Source of the DNA: Bordetella genomosp. 11
GTDB taxonomy: Bacteria; Pseudomonadota; Gammaproteobacteria; Burkholderiales; Burkholderiaceae_B
Length of the DNA stretch: 64,000 bases
Assembly: GCF_002261215.1 (NCBI RefSeq)
Contig: NZ_NEVS01000004.1
Coordinates: forward strand, 2,728,001-2,792,000
Direction of reading: 5' to 3'
Positions 44,061-53,101 of this stretch are shown here, piece by piece. Made by a program: the position numbers and the translations under genes. The notes beneath the pieces are model-generated. The model ran no database searches. It was not told the origin of the DNA and worked only from the letters and a program-made list of their open reading frames with translations. The number at the start of each line of letters is the position of its first letter. Position 1 is the first letter of the stretch.

Positions 44061-46643
44061 ATGGAAGTCTCCCGCATACGCGCCCTGCGCGGCCCCAACC
44101 TGTGGAGCCGCAACACCGCCATCGAGGCCATCGTCGCTTGCGACGACGTCGAATGCTCGATCGATCTGTTGCCCGAGCTGGAACCGCGCCTGCGCGCGCG
44201 CTTCCCGCAACTGGGCCTGCTGCGCCCGGAAGGCCACGAGGGCACCGTCGCGTTGGCGCATGTACTGGAACACGTCGCGCTGCTGCTGCAGGCGCATGCC
44301 GGCTGCCCCGTCACGTTCAGCCGTACCGCCGCCACCATCGAGCCGGGCGTGTTCCAGGTCGTCGTCGAATACAGCGAAGAGCCCGTCGGCCGCCTCGCCC
44401 TGGAGCTTGCCGAAAAGCTGTGCCTGGCCGCGCGCCAGGATACCCCTTTCGACCTCGCGGACGCCCTGCACCGCCTGCGCGAACTGGACGAGGACATCCG
44501 CCTGGGGCCCAGTACCGGCTCCATCGTCAACGCGGCCGTCGCACGCAATATCCCGTACCGGCGCCTGACGCAGGGCAGCATGGTGCAGTTCGGCTGGGGA
44601 TCCCGGCAACGCCGCATCCAGGCCGCCGAGACCGACCGGACCAATGCCATTTCCGAGGCCATCGCGCAGGACAAGGACCTGACCAAGATGCTGCTGGATG
44701 CCGCCGGGGTGCCGGTGCCGTTCGGCCGCACCGTGTCCAGCGCCGAAGACGCCTGGGCCGCCGCGCAGGAACTGGGCGGCCCGGTGGTCGTCAAGCCGCG
44801 CGACGGTAGCCAGGGCCGCGGCGTCGCGGTCAACATCGAAACCCGCGAACGCGTCATGACCGCCTATGCGGCCGCCGCGGAAATCAGCCGCGACGTCATC
44901 GTCGAGCGCTATATCCCCGGCCATGATTTCCGCCTGCTTGTCGTCGGCGATACCCTGGTCGCCGCGGCCCGCCGCGATCCGCCGCAGGTGTCCGGCGACG
45001 GCGTGCATACCGTGCGCCAGCTCATCGAACAGGTCAACCAGGATCCGCTGCGCGGCGACGGCCATGCGACGTCGCTGACCAAAATACGCATCGATGACAT
45101 CGCCATCGCCACGCTGGCCAAGCAGGGCTACGACGTGGATGCCATACCGCCGACCGGCGCCCGCGTGGTGCTGCGCAATAACGCCAACCTGAGCACCGGC
45201 GGATCGGCCACCGACGTCACCGACGAAGTCCACCCCGAACTGGCCGCGCGCGCCGTGACCGCCGCGCGGATGATCGGACTGGATCTGTGCGGTGTGGACG
45301 TCGTCGCCGAAACCATGCACCTGCCGCTGGAGGAACAGCGCGGCGCCATCGTCGAAATCAATGCCGCCCCGGGCCTGCGCATGCACCTGACGCCCTCCTT
45401 CGGCAAAGGGCGCGCGGTGGGTGAAGCGATCATCGCCAATATGTTCGCGGACGGCGACGATGGGCGCATCCCCGTGGTCGCCGTGGCCGGAACGAACGGC
45501 AAGACCACCACGGTACGCCTGACCGCCCACTTGATCGGCCAGGACGGCACACGCGTCGGCATGACGAATTCGGACGGCGTGTACATCGGTGCGCGGCGCA
45601 TCGATACGGGCGACTGCAGCGGCCCGCGCAGCGCGCGCAGCGTGCTGGCGCACCCGGATGTCGACGCCGCCGTGCTGGAAACCGCCCGCGGTGGCATCCT
45701 GCGCGAAGGCCTGGCGTTCGACCGCTGCAACGTCGCGGTGGTCACCAACATCGGCATGGGCGATCACCTGGGATTGGGTTATATCTGCACCGTCGAGGAC
45801 CTGGCCGTCGTCAAGCGGGTCATCGTGCAGTATGTGCAACCCGCCGGCTACGCCGTCCTCAACGCGGGCGACCCCATCGTCGCGGAGATGGCGGCCAGTT
45901 GTCCGGGCGGCATCGTCTTCTTTGCGCTGGACGACCAGAATCCGCGCATGACCACGCACCGGGCCCAGGGCGGCCGGGTGGTTTACCGCAACGGCGACCG
46001 CCTGGTGGCGGCGCAGGGCTCGCAAGAGGAAAGCATCGCGCTGGCCGATATCCCGCTGACGCGCGGCGGCAGCATCGCGTTCCAGATAGAGAACGCCATG
46101 GCCGCCATCGGCGCGGCCTGGGCCCTGGATACGCCGTGGGCAAACATTCGCAGCGGCCTGAAGACCTTCATCAACGATGCCGCGACCGCCCCGGGCCGCT
46201 TCAACGTATTCGATTACGGCGGCGCCACCGTCATCGCCGACTATGGGCACAATCCCGACGCCATCAGTGCGCTGGTGCAGGCCGTGGAAGCCATGCCGGC
46301 GGTGCGTCGGTCCGTGGTCATCAGCGGGGCCGGCGACCGCCGCGACGAGGATATCCGCCGGCAGACCGAGATCCTGGGCGAGGCCTTCGACGAGGTGCTG
46401 CTGTACGAGGACCAGTGCCAACGGGGCCGCGCCGATGGCGAAGTCATCGCCCTGCTGCGCGAGGGCCTGCGCAATGCCAGCCGGACGACCTATTCCACCG
46501 AGATCAACGGTGAATTCGTGGCCATCGACGCGGCGCTGGCGCGCCTGCAGGCCGGCGACCTCTGCCTGATCCTGGTCGACCAGGTTGAAGAGGCGCTGGC
46601 GCACATCGCCAGGCGCGTGGCCGAGGCCGCCGCCACCGCATGA
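44061..46643 (+). CDS. cphA: Cyanophycin synthetase CphA
   Basis: The 860-residue enzyme polymerises Asp and Arg into cyanophycin using ATP. It has the N domain (about 1-160), the ATP-grasp domain (about 215-460; GGPVVVKPRDGSQGRGVAV) and the Mur-ligase-like domain with GTNGKT at 477-482, ETARGG at 540-545 and GHNPDA near 730. Motifs are those of active CphA. ATG 44061 has AGGAAC about 7 bases upstream. It follows cphA' by 47 bases and is likely cotranscribed. Asp and Arg stored here would draw on the same pool as AspT/AsdA encoded 30 kb away. Confidence 0.93.
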   Translation: MEVSRIRALRGPNLWSRNTAIEAIVACDDVECSIDLLPELEPRLRARFPQLGLLRPEGHEGTVALAHVLEHVALLLQAHAGCPVTFSRTAATIEPGVFQVVVEYSEEPVGRLALELAEKLCLAARQDTPFDLADALHRLRELDEDIRLGPSTGSIVNAAVARNIPYRRLTQGSMVQFGWGSRQRRIQAAETDRTNAISEAIAQDKDLTKMLLDAAGVPVPFGRTVSSAEDAWAAAQELGGPVVVKPRDGSQGRGVAVNIETRERVMTAYAAAAEISRDVIVERYIPGHDFRLLVVGDTLVAAARRDPPQVSGDGVHTVRQLIEQVNQDPLRGDGHATSLTKIRIDDIAIATLAKQGYDVDAIPPTGARVVLRNNANLSTGGSATDVTDEVHPELAARAVTAARMIGLDLCGVDVVAETMHLPLEEQRGAIVEINAAPGLRMHLTPSFGKGRAVGEAIIANMFADGDDGRIPVVAVAGTNGKTTTVRLTAHLIGQDGTRVGMTNSDGVYIGARRIDTGDCSGPRSARSVLAHPDVDAAVLETARGGILREGLAFDRCNVAVVTNIGMGDHLGLGYICTVEDLAVVKRVIVQYVQPAGYAVLNAGDPIVAEMAASCPGGIVFFALDDQNPRMTTHRAQGGRVVYRNGDRLVAAQGSQEESIALADIPLTRGGSIAFQIENAMAAIGAAWALDTPWANIRSGLKTFINDAATAPGRFNVFDYGGATVIADYGHNPDAISALVQAVEAMPAVRRSVVISGAGDRRDEDIRRQTEILGEAFDEVLLYEDQCQRGRADGEVIALLREGLRNASRTTYSTEINGEFVAIDAALARLQAGDLCLILVDQVEEALAHIARRVAEAAATA

Positions 46644-46701
46644 CCGCTGTTACCCGCATCCGTCAAAACCCGGCCAAGGGTTGCGCAGTTGTAACAGCGG
46701 T
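46643..46701. repeat. Inverted repeat immediately after cphA
   Basis: ACCGCTGTTAC at 46643-46653 pairs with GTAACAGCGGT at 46691-46701, a perfect 11-bp repeat around 37 bases, in which AACCC and GGGTT form an inner stem. It begins at the last base of the stop codon, so it could protect the cphA 3' end or terminate. Confidence 0.5.
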
Positions 46702-46721
46702 GCCGCCATGCGGCTGATACC

Positions 46722-46744
46722 GTAAACAGCGCAAGCCTGTTTAC
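46722..46744. repeat. Second inverted repeat downstream of cphA
   Basis: GTAAACAG at 46722-46729 and CTGTTTAC at 46737-46744 form a perfect 8-bp inverted repeat around 7 bases. It resembles the core GTAACAG/CTGTTAC of the repeat just upstream, so the intergenic space holds four related half-sites. Confidence 0.45.
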
Positions 46745-46890
46745 ATTTGCCCACATCCCCGTTTGACCCCGCTTGCGCGGGACACGTAGCGTAGTGCTAA
46801 CCCGAACGCCCGGCCACACCGGCCCGGCATCGAGGCCACCGTCCGGGCCGCCCCGCGAGCCCGGCGCTTTTCCGAATCGGGAGGCACACC

Positions 46891-47052
46891 ATGCTGTACT
46901 ACGCCGCTGTTTTCTTCGTCATCGCCATCATCGCCGCCGTACTGGGCTTTGGCGGCATCGCCGCCGGCGCCGCCGGCATCGCGAAAATCCTTTTCATCGT
47001 CTTCCTCGTCCTGGCGCTTCTGTCCGTCCTGGGCGGCGTATTCCGACGATAA
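46891..47052 (+). CDS. DUF1328 small membrane protein, 53 aa
   Basis: This small protein is almost wholly hydrophobic with two transmembrane stretches and a glycine-rich turn ([31 protein letters not shown]), matching the DUF1328/YtjA family. Such proteins are induced in stress and stationary phase but lack a known function. GGGAGG is 6 bases before ATG 46891. It lies 45 bases upstream of a BON gene and is likely cotranscribed. Confidence 0.83.
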   Translation: MLYYAAVFFVIAIIAAVLGFGGIAAGAAGIAKILFIVFLVLALLSVLGGVFRR

Positions 47053-47097
47053 CGCCGGCATACGGCTTACCCCCCAACTGAACAAGGAGAAACGCCT

Positions 47098-47442
47098 ATG
47101 CGTACCCGCCAGCTCATCATCGGTGCCATCCTGGGCCTGAGCGCCGCCCTGCCCGCCGCCCACGCCGCGGACAACACCGCCGACGGCAAGCCCAAGCAAT
47201 CCGTGGGTGAATACGCCTCGGACACCGTGGTCACCACCAAGGTGAAGGCCGCCATCGTCGCCGACAAGTCGCTGAGCGCGCTGGACATCGCGGTCGAAAC
47301 CAATAATGGCGTCGTCACGCTGACGGGCACGGTAGCGTCCGCCGCGCAAAGCGACGCGGCCACGCATGCGGCCCGCGGCGTCGAAGGCGTCAAGCAGGTG
47401 AAGAACAACCTGAAGGTCGATCCGACGAAGGCCAAGAAGTAG
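47098..47442 (+). CDS. BON-domain periplasmic protein (OsmY-like)
   Basis: The 114-residue protein has a Sec signal peptide (residues 1-24, ending AAHA) and one BON domain at about 40-110 with VKAAIVADKSLSALDIAVETNNGVVTLTG. BON proteins bind lipids or act in envelope stress in the periplasm. AAGGAG precedes ATG 47098. It follows the DUF1328 gene and is closed by a strong 14-bp hairpin. Confidence 0.88.
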   Translation: MRTRQLIIGAILGLSAALPAAHAADNTADGKPKQSVGEYASDTVVTTKVKAAIVADKSLSALDIAVETNNGVVTLTGTVASAAQSDAATHAARGVEGVKQVKNNLKVDPTKAKK

Positions 47443-47457
47443 ATGCCGGGAGCGCGA

Positions 47458-47495
47458 GCGCGATGAACGGGGTCGCCGCAGCCCGTTCATCGCGC
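47458..47495. terminator. 14-bp perfect hairpin between bon and a convergent gene
   Basis: Arms at 47458-47471 and 47482-47495 are perfect 14-bp complements (GCGCGATGAACGGG and its reverse complement) around a 10-base loop. It sits 15 bases past the BON stop and 22 bases from the stop of the opposing gene, so it probably terminates transcription from both sides. Confidence 0.65.
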
Positions 47496-47516
47496 CCGGT
47501 TCCTGGACGGGCCAGG

Positions 47517-48686
47517 TCAGGCAACGGAGACGCGGTACACGCCGATGGCAAGGGCGCTGCCGCTTCCCGGCGTGGACCTTAATCCGGACACGTAATAGAG
47601 GTTATTGACCCGGTCCGCCCATGTCGACGGCAGCGCGGCGAACTCGTTGCCGCGCGGCGGGGTGCCGTCGACGGCGAGCGGTGTATTGGTCGCCACATCG
47701 ATGGCCAGGACCGGGGAAGGACGAGGCGGTGACGAGCGCTCCGGGCCCAACAGGTATAGCAGCCCCAGGTTTTCATCCACCGCCGGGCAACATGTCGACG
47801 AATCCGGATAGATCGGGTCGCCGCCTGGCCGCATATCGCTGTCGCCGACGACGTAGGGCATGACGTAGGTACCATCGTCGCCCGGCGTATAGGCGCAATA
47901 AGCCCGGTTCAGCGTTTCGTCGATCGCGAGGCTCCAGCTGGGCTGGCCCTGCGGGCTCAAGGGTACCCGCGTTACGGCACCGCTACGCAGAGAGGCGCAG
48001 AGGGCGTGGTCGCCGGTTTGCTCGATGGCGTACACCTTCTCGTAATGAAACCCGATTCGCCGCTGCATCATGGGATCCGTCCCATCCCCGTCCACCATGC
48101 CTTTATAGAAAAACACTTCCGCCGGCATGCCTTCGTAGTAATAGACGGCCGGGTTCGCCGAATCTTTCGCCGCCACGGCAAAGAAGGCATTCCGGTCGCC
48201 GATCGGGTCCTTGGTGAAACCGTAGATCACCCCGTCGCGCTCCAGCATCTGCTGGACTATCCCGACATAAGCCTCGAATACGATGGTGCAGTCCAGGTCC
48301 CAGCCCGGCTTGGCCGCCGCGGGGCTGTTGTGCACCAGCAAAACGGTCACGTTCGAGTCGCGGGTGGCGAACGCCACCCGCCCGCCGCTTACGCCACAGG
48401 CCGCGTCCACCGACAGGCCGGAGGGCCATGTCGATGGATTCTCAGACAGCGGCGGCGCCTGGATTATCGTGAATTTCTTCGAACCGCCGGAATTTTCAAG
48501 CCCGGCGATCCCCAGGCCGGCCCCCCAGACCTGCCCGACCAGCGCGGCCGAAACATAGTTGGAACTCACCGACGGCACGATCCCGTCCAGGAAGCAGGCG
48601 GGCAGCACGCCGTTGGACAAGCCGTCCGGAATCGCGATACGCGCGAGTTCTTCGAAATGGGCGTGTCTTCGCGTGTCGGCCTGCAT
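47517..48686 (-). CDS. Unrecognised 389-aa protein, possibly a beta-propeller
   Basis: I cannot assign a family. The sequence is rich in beta-turn residues and repeats segments such as VFEAYVGIVQQ, YYEGMPAEVFFY, YAIEQTGDHALCA, SWSLAIDETLNRAYC, LLYLLGPE and NNLYYVSGL, which recall the beta-strand repeats of YVTN-like propellers. Several cysteines occur, including a CC pair in PDSSTCCPAVDE. There is no signal peptide or membrane segment. The start ATG at 48686 has GGAGGG just upstream. The gene stands alone, closed by a hairpin, and looks like an accessory gene. Confidence 0.6.
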   Translation of the reverse strand: MQADTRRHAHFEELARIAIPDGLSNGVLPACFLDGIVPSVSSNYVSAALVGQVWGAGLGIAGLENSGGSKKFTIIQAPPLSENPSTWPSGLSVDAACGVSGGRVAFATRDSNVTVLLVHNSPAAAKPGWDLDCTIVFEAYVGIVQQMLERDGVIYGFTKDPIGDRNAFFAVAAKDSANPAVYYYEGMPAEVFFYKGMVDGDGTDPMMQRRIGFHYEKVYAIEQTGDHALCASLRSGAVTRVPLSPQGQPSWSLAIDETLNRAYCAYTPGDDGTYVMPYVVGDSDMRPGGDPIYPDSSTCCPAVDENLGLLYLLGPERSSPPRPSPVLAIDVATNTPLAVDGTPPRGNEFAALPSTWADRVNNLYYVSGLRSTPGSGSALAIGVYRVSVA

Positions 48687-48862
48687 CGTGCCCTCCGGCG
48701 GCTTCGGTGGACATCGAAATGCGCGCCCTAATTCGAGTCAGCGAGGCACGCCAGCGATATCGGTCCAGCGAAGATAGCAAGCGCGCTCGATACAGGCCTT
48801 TGAAAGTGCGCTTTTTCTTTTGAAATGAATGAAAGCGCGGGGCCATGCCCCGACGCCGGGCC

Positions 48863-49762
48863 TCAAGGCAGCGCGATGGTCCCGCTGCCCAGCTCCAGCA
48901 CCTGCCCGGATACCTGGACTTGCCTGTCGGCGGTGACTTCCAGCCCCAGGAAGCAGGGCCGCCGCACTTGCTCGCCTTGCGCGACGCGTATCCGCGCCGG
49001 CAAGGGACGGCCGGTCGCGGCGCACCACCCGCCCAGGTTGGCGCAGGCCGAGCCGGTGCCCGGGTCTTCTACCACGCCACCGGTCGATGAGACGAAAAAA
49101 TAGCGGGCGAGCACCCGTTGGATACCCTGCCCACCGTTCGCGTCACCAGCAGCATCGCTGGCGCTGCCCTCGAACGCGAACACATAGGCGGCGCGACGGC
49201 CCGCCTTGTTGGTCTCCCATTCAGCCAGCCGAGCCCCGTCCGGCCTGGCGCGACGCACGGCATCGGCCGATTTCAGCGGCACTATCAATTGGTGCGCGCC
49301 GGTATCCACCCACAATGGTTCGGACAGCAGGTCCTGCTCGCCCAATCCGAGCTGGGCCGCGATGGCGGCGGCCGGCAAGGCAGGCCGGCGGACTTCCGGC
49401 GTGGCGCCGCCGGGCGCGGTCAGGGTCCAGGTATTGTCCCGCGCCTGTACCGGCACGAGCCCCGCCCGCATTTCCAGCGTCAGGCTGTCGCCCGCGCCGG
49501 TCAGTGCGCGCACCACCTGCGAGGTACCCAGGGTGGGATGGCCGGCAAAGGGCATTTCGAAGTCCGGCGTGAAAATCCGCACGCGGGTGGTAGCCGAAGT
49601 CGAAGGCAGGATGAAGGTCGTTTCGGACAGGTTGAATTGCAGCGCGAGCGCCTGCATTTCGGCATCGCTCAGGCCGCTGCCATCTTCGAATACGCACAGG
49701 GGATTGCCGCCGAAAGTGCTTTCGGCGAAGACATTCAGTAAACGATAGCGGTACGTTCTCAT
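48863..49762 (-). CDS. PhzF-family isomerase-like protein
   Basis: The 299-residue protein has the two-lobed PhzF/diaminopimelate epimerase-like fold. The opening YRLLNVFAESTFGGNPLCVF, catalytic-type Glu47 in SETTF, PFAGHPTLGT and DPGTGSACANLGGW are family marks. Members isomerise small molecules, but most outside phenazine operons have no known substrate, and no phenazine genes are nearby. It stands alone between the propeller-like gene and ftrD. Confidence 0.88.
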   Translation of the reverse strand: MRTYRYRLLNVFAESTFGGNPLCVFEDGSGLSDAEMQALALQFNLSETTFILPSTSATTRVRIFTPDFEMPFAGHPTLGTSQVVRALTGAGDSLTLEMRAGLVPVQARDNTWTLTAPGGATPEVRRPALPAAAIAAQLGLGEQDLLSEPLWVDTGAHQLIVPLKSADAVRRARPDGARLAEWETNKAGRRAAYVFAFEGSASDAAGDANGGQGIQRVLARYFFVSSTGGVVEDPGTGSACANLGGWCAATGRPLPARIRVAQGEQVRRPCFLGLEVTADRQVQVSGQVLELGSGTIALP

Positions 49763-49824
49763 CCGTACATGTTACAGCAGGCCCCAGGCCCGCCGCGCCG
49801 GCCCGGCGCCGCGGGCGAGGCACG

Positions 49825-51210
49825 TTACCAGGCCACGAAAAGCAGCAGCCAGGCGATGCAGAACGGCACCAGCCCGGCCGCGAACAGCAGCCACGCGGCC
49901 AGCTTGCGCCCGGTGGACTGCGTGCGCTGCCCCATGACGCGCCACGCCAGCCGCAGCGTCCAGGCCACCGCCAGGCTCAACAGCGTAAAGCGCACGGGGT
50001 TGGCCCAGAGCGCCTGCACGCCCTCGTGCTTGAGCAGCGTAATGGTGGTGGCGGACAGGCCCAGGAAAACGCCGATACCGGCAGCCGGTATCAGCGGCTG
50101 CGCCAGCTTGTGCAGGCCAGCCCCGCCCCAGGCGGTACGTCCCTGTACGGCCGGCAACACGCGATCGGCCAGCCACAGCCCGGCGTAGAGCGCACCGCCC
50201 ACGACCGCCGTGGTGGCGGCGATGAAAAACAGGATGCAGGCGCCATCCAGCCAGGAGAACGTATCGTTGACGTCCGGATAATGCGTCAGGATGAACCAGG
50301 GCGCGTTGTCCAGCAGCGGCCACATGATGTCTTTGTCGATCAGCCAGGTGGCTGCCGCCTGCTTCACGGTCACGAACCAGGGGCTGGCGCTCCAGAGGAA
50401 GGCACCGATGGCGATGCCCATCATGCCGAAGACCACCAGCGCGGTCTGCCAGGCGTCGCCCCCGGCCACGTCGACGATCTCGGCCTCGGGCGAGCGCGGC
50501 GTCAGCGCGATGGCGCCGCGATAGCCGCTGCAGCGTCCGCACATATGGCAGTCCGCCGCGCCCTTCATGTGGCGCAGCGGCACCAGGGGCGCGCAATTGA
50601 CCGCCTGGATCCGGATGACAGGGTGCCGCCAGGCCTGTTCGTCGACCTTGAAATGCCAGGGCGCGAGCTTGGCCAGCAGATTGAAGACGCCGTTGACCGG
50701 ACACAGGTATTTGCACCAGACGCGCTTGCTGCGGCCGTAGCGCCAGCCCACCACCATCGCGGCCGCGGTCGAGCCGCCCAGCACCGCCAGGACCGCCAGC
50801 GGATACTGGTACACACTGACCAGCTGGCCGTAGATGGTCGTCAGGGCGAATGCCACGAAGGGCCAGCCGCCCCAGCGCATCCAGCGGGGAATCGCCAGGC
50901 CCTTGCCGCGTTCGCTGGCCCATTCGGTCAGCATGCCTTCGGGGCAGAACAGGCCGCACCACGCCCGGCCCATGATGGGCATGGACACCAGCACGAAGGG
51001 CCACCATATGCCCCAGAAGGCGAACTGCGCGACCACCGTCAGGTTGTTGAACACCGACGCGGTATTGTCCGGCAGGGGCATGGCTGCCGGCACGATCAGC
51101 AGGAATGCATACAAAGCAACAATGCCCCATTGCAGCTTGCGCAGCAAAGGGGCATGGTCACGGAGGAAATCGGCCACGCGGACGGTTGCCCGCGCCACTG
51201 CTACAGCCAT
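49825..51210 (-). CDS. ftrD: Polyferredoxin-type membrane protein FtrD
   Basis: The 461-residue membrane protein has several transmembrane segments and Fe-S cysteine motifs CGLFCPEG, CKYLCPVNG and CHMCGRCSGY, as in NapH/CcoG-like electron carriers. In the Bordetella FtrABCD system it passes electrons that make ferrous iron uptake possible. It is the last gene of the operon. Start ATG 51210 is chosen; the longer frame to 51342 adds an Arg-rich extension unlike the family. Confidence 0.88.
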   Translation of the reverse strand: MAVAVARATVRVADFLRDHAPLLRKLQWGIVALYAFLLIVPAAMPLPDNTASVFNNLTVVAQFAFWGIWWPFVLVSMPIMGRAWCGLFCPEGMLTEWASERGKGLAIPRWMRWGGWPFVAFALTTIYGQLVSVYQYPLAVLAVLGGSTAAAMVVGWRYGRSKRVWCKYLCPVNGVFNLLAKLAPWHFKVDEQAWRHPVIRIQAVNCAPLVPLRHMKGAADCHMCGRCSGYRGAIALTPRSPEAEIVDVAGGDAWQTALVVFGMMGIAIGAFLWSASPWFVTVKQAAATWLIDKDIMWPLLDNAPWFILTHYPDVNDTFSWLDGACILFFIAATTAVVGGALYAGLWLADRVLPAVQGRTAWGGAGLHKLAQPLIPAAGIGVFLGLSATTITLLKHEGVQALWANPVRFTLLSLAVAWTLRLAWRVMGQRTQSTGRKLAAWLLFAAGLVPFCIAWLLLFVAW

Positions 51211-51247
51211 CGGTTCATTACCTTTACAGAGACTCCGCCTTCGGCCT

Positions 51248-52105
51248 TCAACGCGCGTTGGCCGATGCCGTGGCACCGGCCGCGCGCGGCGCCGCCGGAC
51301 CGACACGCCGCAACAGCGCCCATACCACGATCCAATAGGCAATCCAGACCAGCACCGTGATCAGCGCCGGATACGCGCGATAGCCGGCGAAGTCGGCCAG
51401 GATTTTACCTATGCCGCTGCTGTCGTTGAGCAACCAGCTGCTGTCCCAGATCGGGTCCACCAGCGGCGGCACCACTCCCAGCGATATCAGGTGGTCCAGG
51501 CCACCCACCAGCAGGGAGCCCGCCAGCAGCAGCAGCAGGATTTCCGTTACGCGGAAGAAGCGGCGCCAGGTGATCAGCTTGCCGCCCAGTTGCAGCAGCC
51601 AGAATGTCAACAGCGCCACCACGAAGCCCGCCAATCCGGCCAGCCCCAGCATCCAGCTGCTGGTGTTTTCCGCGCCGGCCGAGACCGTGCCGTACAGGAA
51701 TACGACCGTTTCGCTGCCTTCGCGCGCGACCGCGATCATCACCAGAATCAGCAGGCCCCACCAGTTGTCGTCGCGCACCGAATCGCGCGCGCCGCTTTCC
51801 AGTTCGCCCTTCAGCGTGCGGCCGTGCTTCTTCATCCAGAAGACCATCTGCACGACCAGCGCGCAGGCCACCAGCGCCATACCCGCCTGGAACCACTCCT
51901 GCCCGGTATCGGACAGCCAGGACGAAACGCCAAGCAATACCAGCGCCAGCGCGACAGCCAGTCCCAGGCCGGCGGCCACGCCGCCCCACAGATAGGGCAG
52001 GCCGCGCCGGCCTTCCGGGGACGCGCGCAGCCAGGAATACAGGATGCCCACGACCAGCAAGGCTTCGACGGATTCGCGCCAAACGATAAAAGAGACCTGT
52101 TCCAT
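51248..52105 (-). CDS. ftrC: Ftr1-type iron permease FtrC
   Basis: The 285-residue membrane protein has seven transmembrane helices and two REXXE-type iron motifs: RESVE at residues 10-14 and REGSE in the middle. It carries ferric iron formed from ferrous iron across the inner membrane. It lies between the cupredoxin and the polyferredoxin genes, as in FtrABCD. The start at 52105 follows ftrB by 30 bases. Confidence 0.9.
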   Translation of the reverse strand: MEQVSFIVWRESVEALLVVGILYSWLRASPEGRRGLPYLWGGVAAGLGLAVALALVLLGVSSWLSDTGQEWFQAGMALVACALVVQMVFWMKKHGRTLKGELESGARDSVRDDNWWGLLILVMIAVAREGSETVVFLYGTVSAGAENTSSWMLGLAGLAGFVVALLTFWLLQLGGKLITWRRFFRVTEILLLLLAGSLLVGGLDHLISLGVVPPLVDPIWDSSWLLNDSSGIGKILADFAGYRAYPALITVLVWIAYWIVVWALLRRVGPAAPRAAGATASANAR

Positions 52106-52135
52106 GACACCGCCGGGGGCGCTTGCGCGCCCCGT

Positions 52136-52486
52136 TCAATCCTTGGGTTTAACGACCAGCGTGCCTTTGACGTTCTGATGGAAATCGTCAAAGAAGGGAT
52201 ACTCGCCCGGCCGCGAAATGGTGATCACGACGAAGGATTTCACGCCGGGCCCCAGTACTTTTTCCTTGCGCAGCGGGATGCTTTCGAATTCCACCGGCTC
52301 TTTGCTTTCGTTGATCAGCTCGATCTTGAAGCGTCCCGCCGGTACTTCCAGCCGCACGGGTTCGAAGGTGCCGTCCGCCTTGAAGGTCAGCTGGAACGTC
52401 GGCAATTCGTCGGCGCGGGTCGGGCCCGCGGCCAACATCAGCGCCAGCGCGAGCGCCGGCAACCCTGCGCGGGCCAGGTACCTCAT
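52136..52486 (-). CDS. ftrB: Periplasmic cupredoxin-like protein FtrB
   Basis: The 116-residue protein has a Sec signal peptide (about 1-26, ending TRA) and a cupredoxin-like domain with beta-strand sequence (FQLTFKADGTFEPVRLEVPAGRFKIELINESKEPVEFE). It is thought to oxidise ferrous iron for the permease. Its ATG overlaps the ftrA stop by 3 bases, so it is translationally coupled. Confidence 0.86.
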   Translation of the reverse strand: MRYLARAGLPALALALMLAAGPTRADELPTFQLTFKADGTFEPVRLEVPAGRFKIELINESKEPVEFESIPLRKEKVLGPGVKSFVVITISRPGEYPFFDDFHQNVKGTLVVKPKD

Positions 52487-53022
52487 CAATAGCCACCCTT
52501 CTTGCCGGTGCCGGCATAGACGAATTCATAGTCGAGCTCGAACGGAGCGAACCAGGGCCCCACGCCCGTTTCCTTGTCGATATGGCGGCCGAAGTGGCTA
52601 TGCGAGTCCGCGGTCGGAGGGGAAATGAGGAACTTCAGCTTGTACTTGCCCGGCCCCTCCAGCTTGACGTTATCGCCGTAGTGGGGACCATCGTTCGCAA
52701 CCATGGGCATCAGCATGCCCTTCTGAACATTGTTGCTGCCCACCTTCTGCAATTCGAACTTGACGACCAGATAGGGCATCCATTCGCCTTCCGGAAACCC
52801 CGTGGGATTCTGGGCGGTGGCATGGATATCGGCTTCCAGGTGGATGTCCGAATCCTTGGCCGGCCGCATGACGCCCGGCGGATCCATCTCGATAGGCTGC
52901 AAATAGACGGCGCCGATTTCCATGCCGCCCTTTTCCGCGGGCTTGCCAATGGGATATTCAGCGGCTTGGGCGGCAGCGCAAAGGGCGAGGCCGGCGGCCA
53001 GAGCAAGAGCCTGTTTGATCAT
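52486..53022 (-). CDS. ftrA: Periplasmic iron-binding protein FtrA (P19-type)
   Basis: The 178-residue protein has a signal peptide (about 1-20) and the P19/Tp34-like fold rich in Met, Glu and His: YPIGKPAEKGGMEIGAVYLQPIEM, VLVxFELQKV-like strands and SHSHFGRHIDKETG. It captures ferrous iron in the periplasm. It is the first gene of ftrABCD. ATG 53022 with AAGGAA 7 bases upstream is preferred over the upstream codon at 53055. Confidence 0.88.
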   Translation of the reverse strand: MIKQALALAAGLALCAAAQAAEYPIGKPAEKGGMEIGAVYLQPIEMDPPGVMRPAKDSDIHLEADIHATAQNPTGFPEGEWMPYLVVKFELQKVGSNNVQKGMLMPMVANDGPHYGDNVKLEGPGKYKLKFLISPPTADSHSHFGRHIDKETGVGPWFAPFELDYEFVYAGTGKKGGY

Positions 53023-53072
53023 CGAGTGTTCCTTCCGGCGACTGCGCGCCGTCATGCGACCGTAAAGTTAAA

Positions 53073-53101
53073 AGGATAGGGAAAAGTAAGGATGAATGCA
53101 A
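53073..53101 (-). promoter_or_regulatory. Promoter candidate of ftrABCD
   Basis: Read on the - strand, TTGCAT (53096-53101) and TATCCT (53073-53078) are 4/6 matches to the -35 and -10 hexamers, 17 bases apart, about 50 bases before ftrA. The surrounding 40 bases are AT-rich. A clean Fur box is not evident. Confidence 0.4.

Noticed and set aside
41221-46604. Two open frames above 900 residues on the - strand over the cyanophycin synthetases
   Set aside because: They mirror the codon pattern of the + strand genes; long antisense frames are expected at this GC content and their composition is unnatural.
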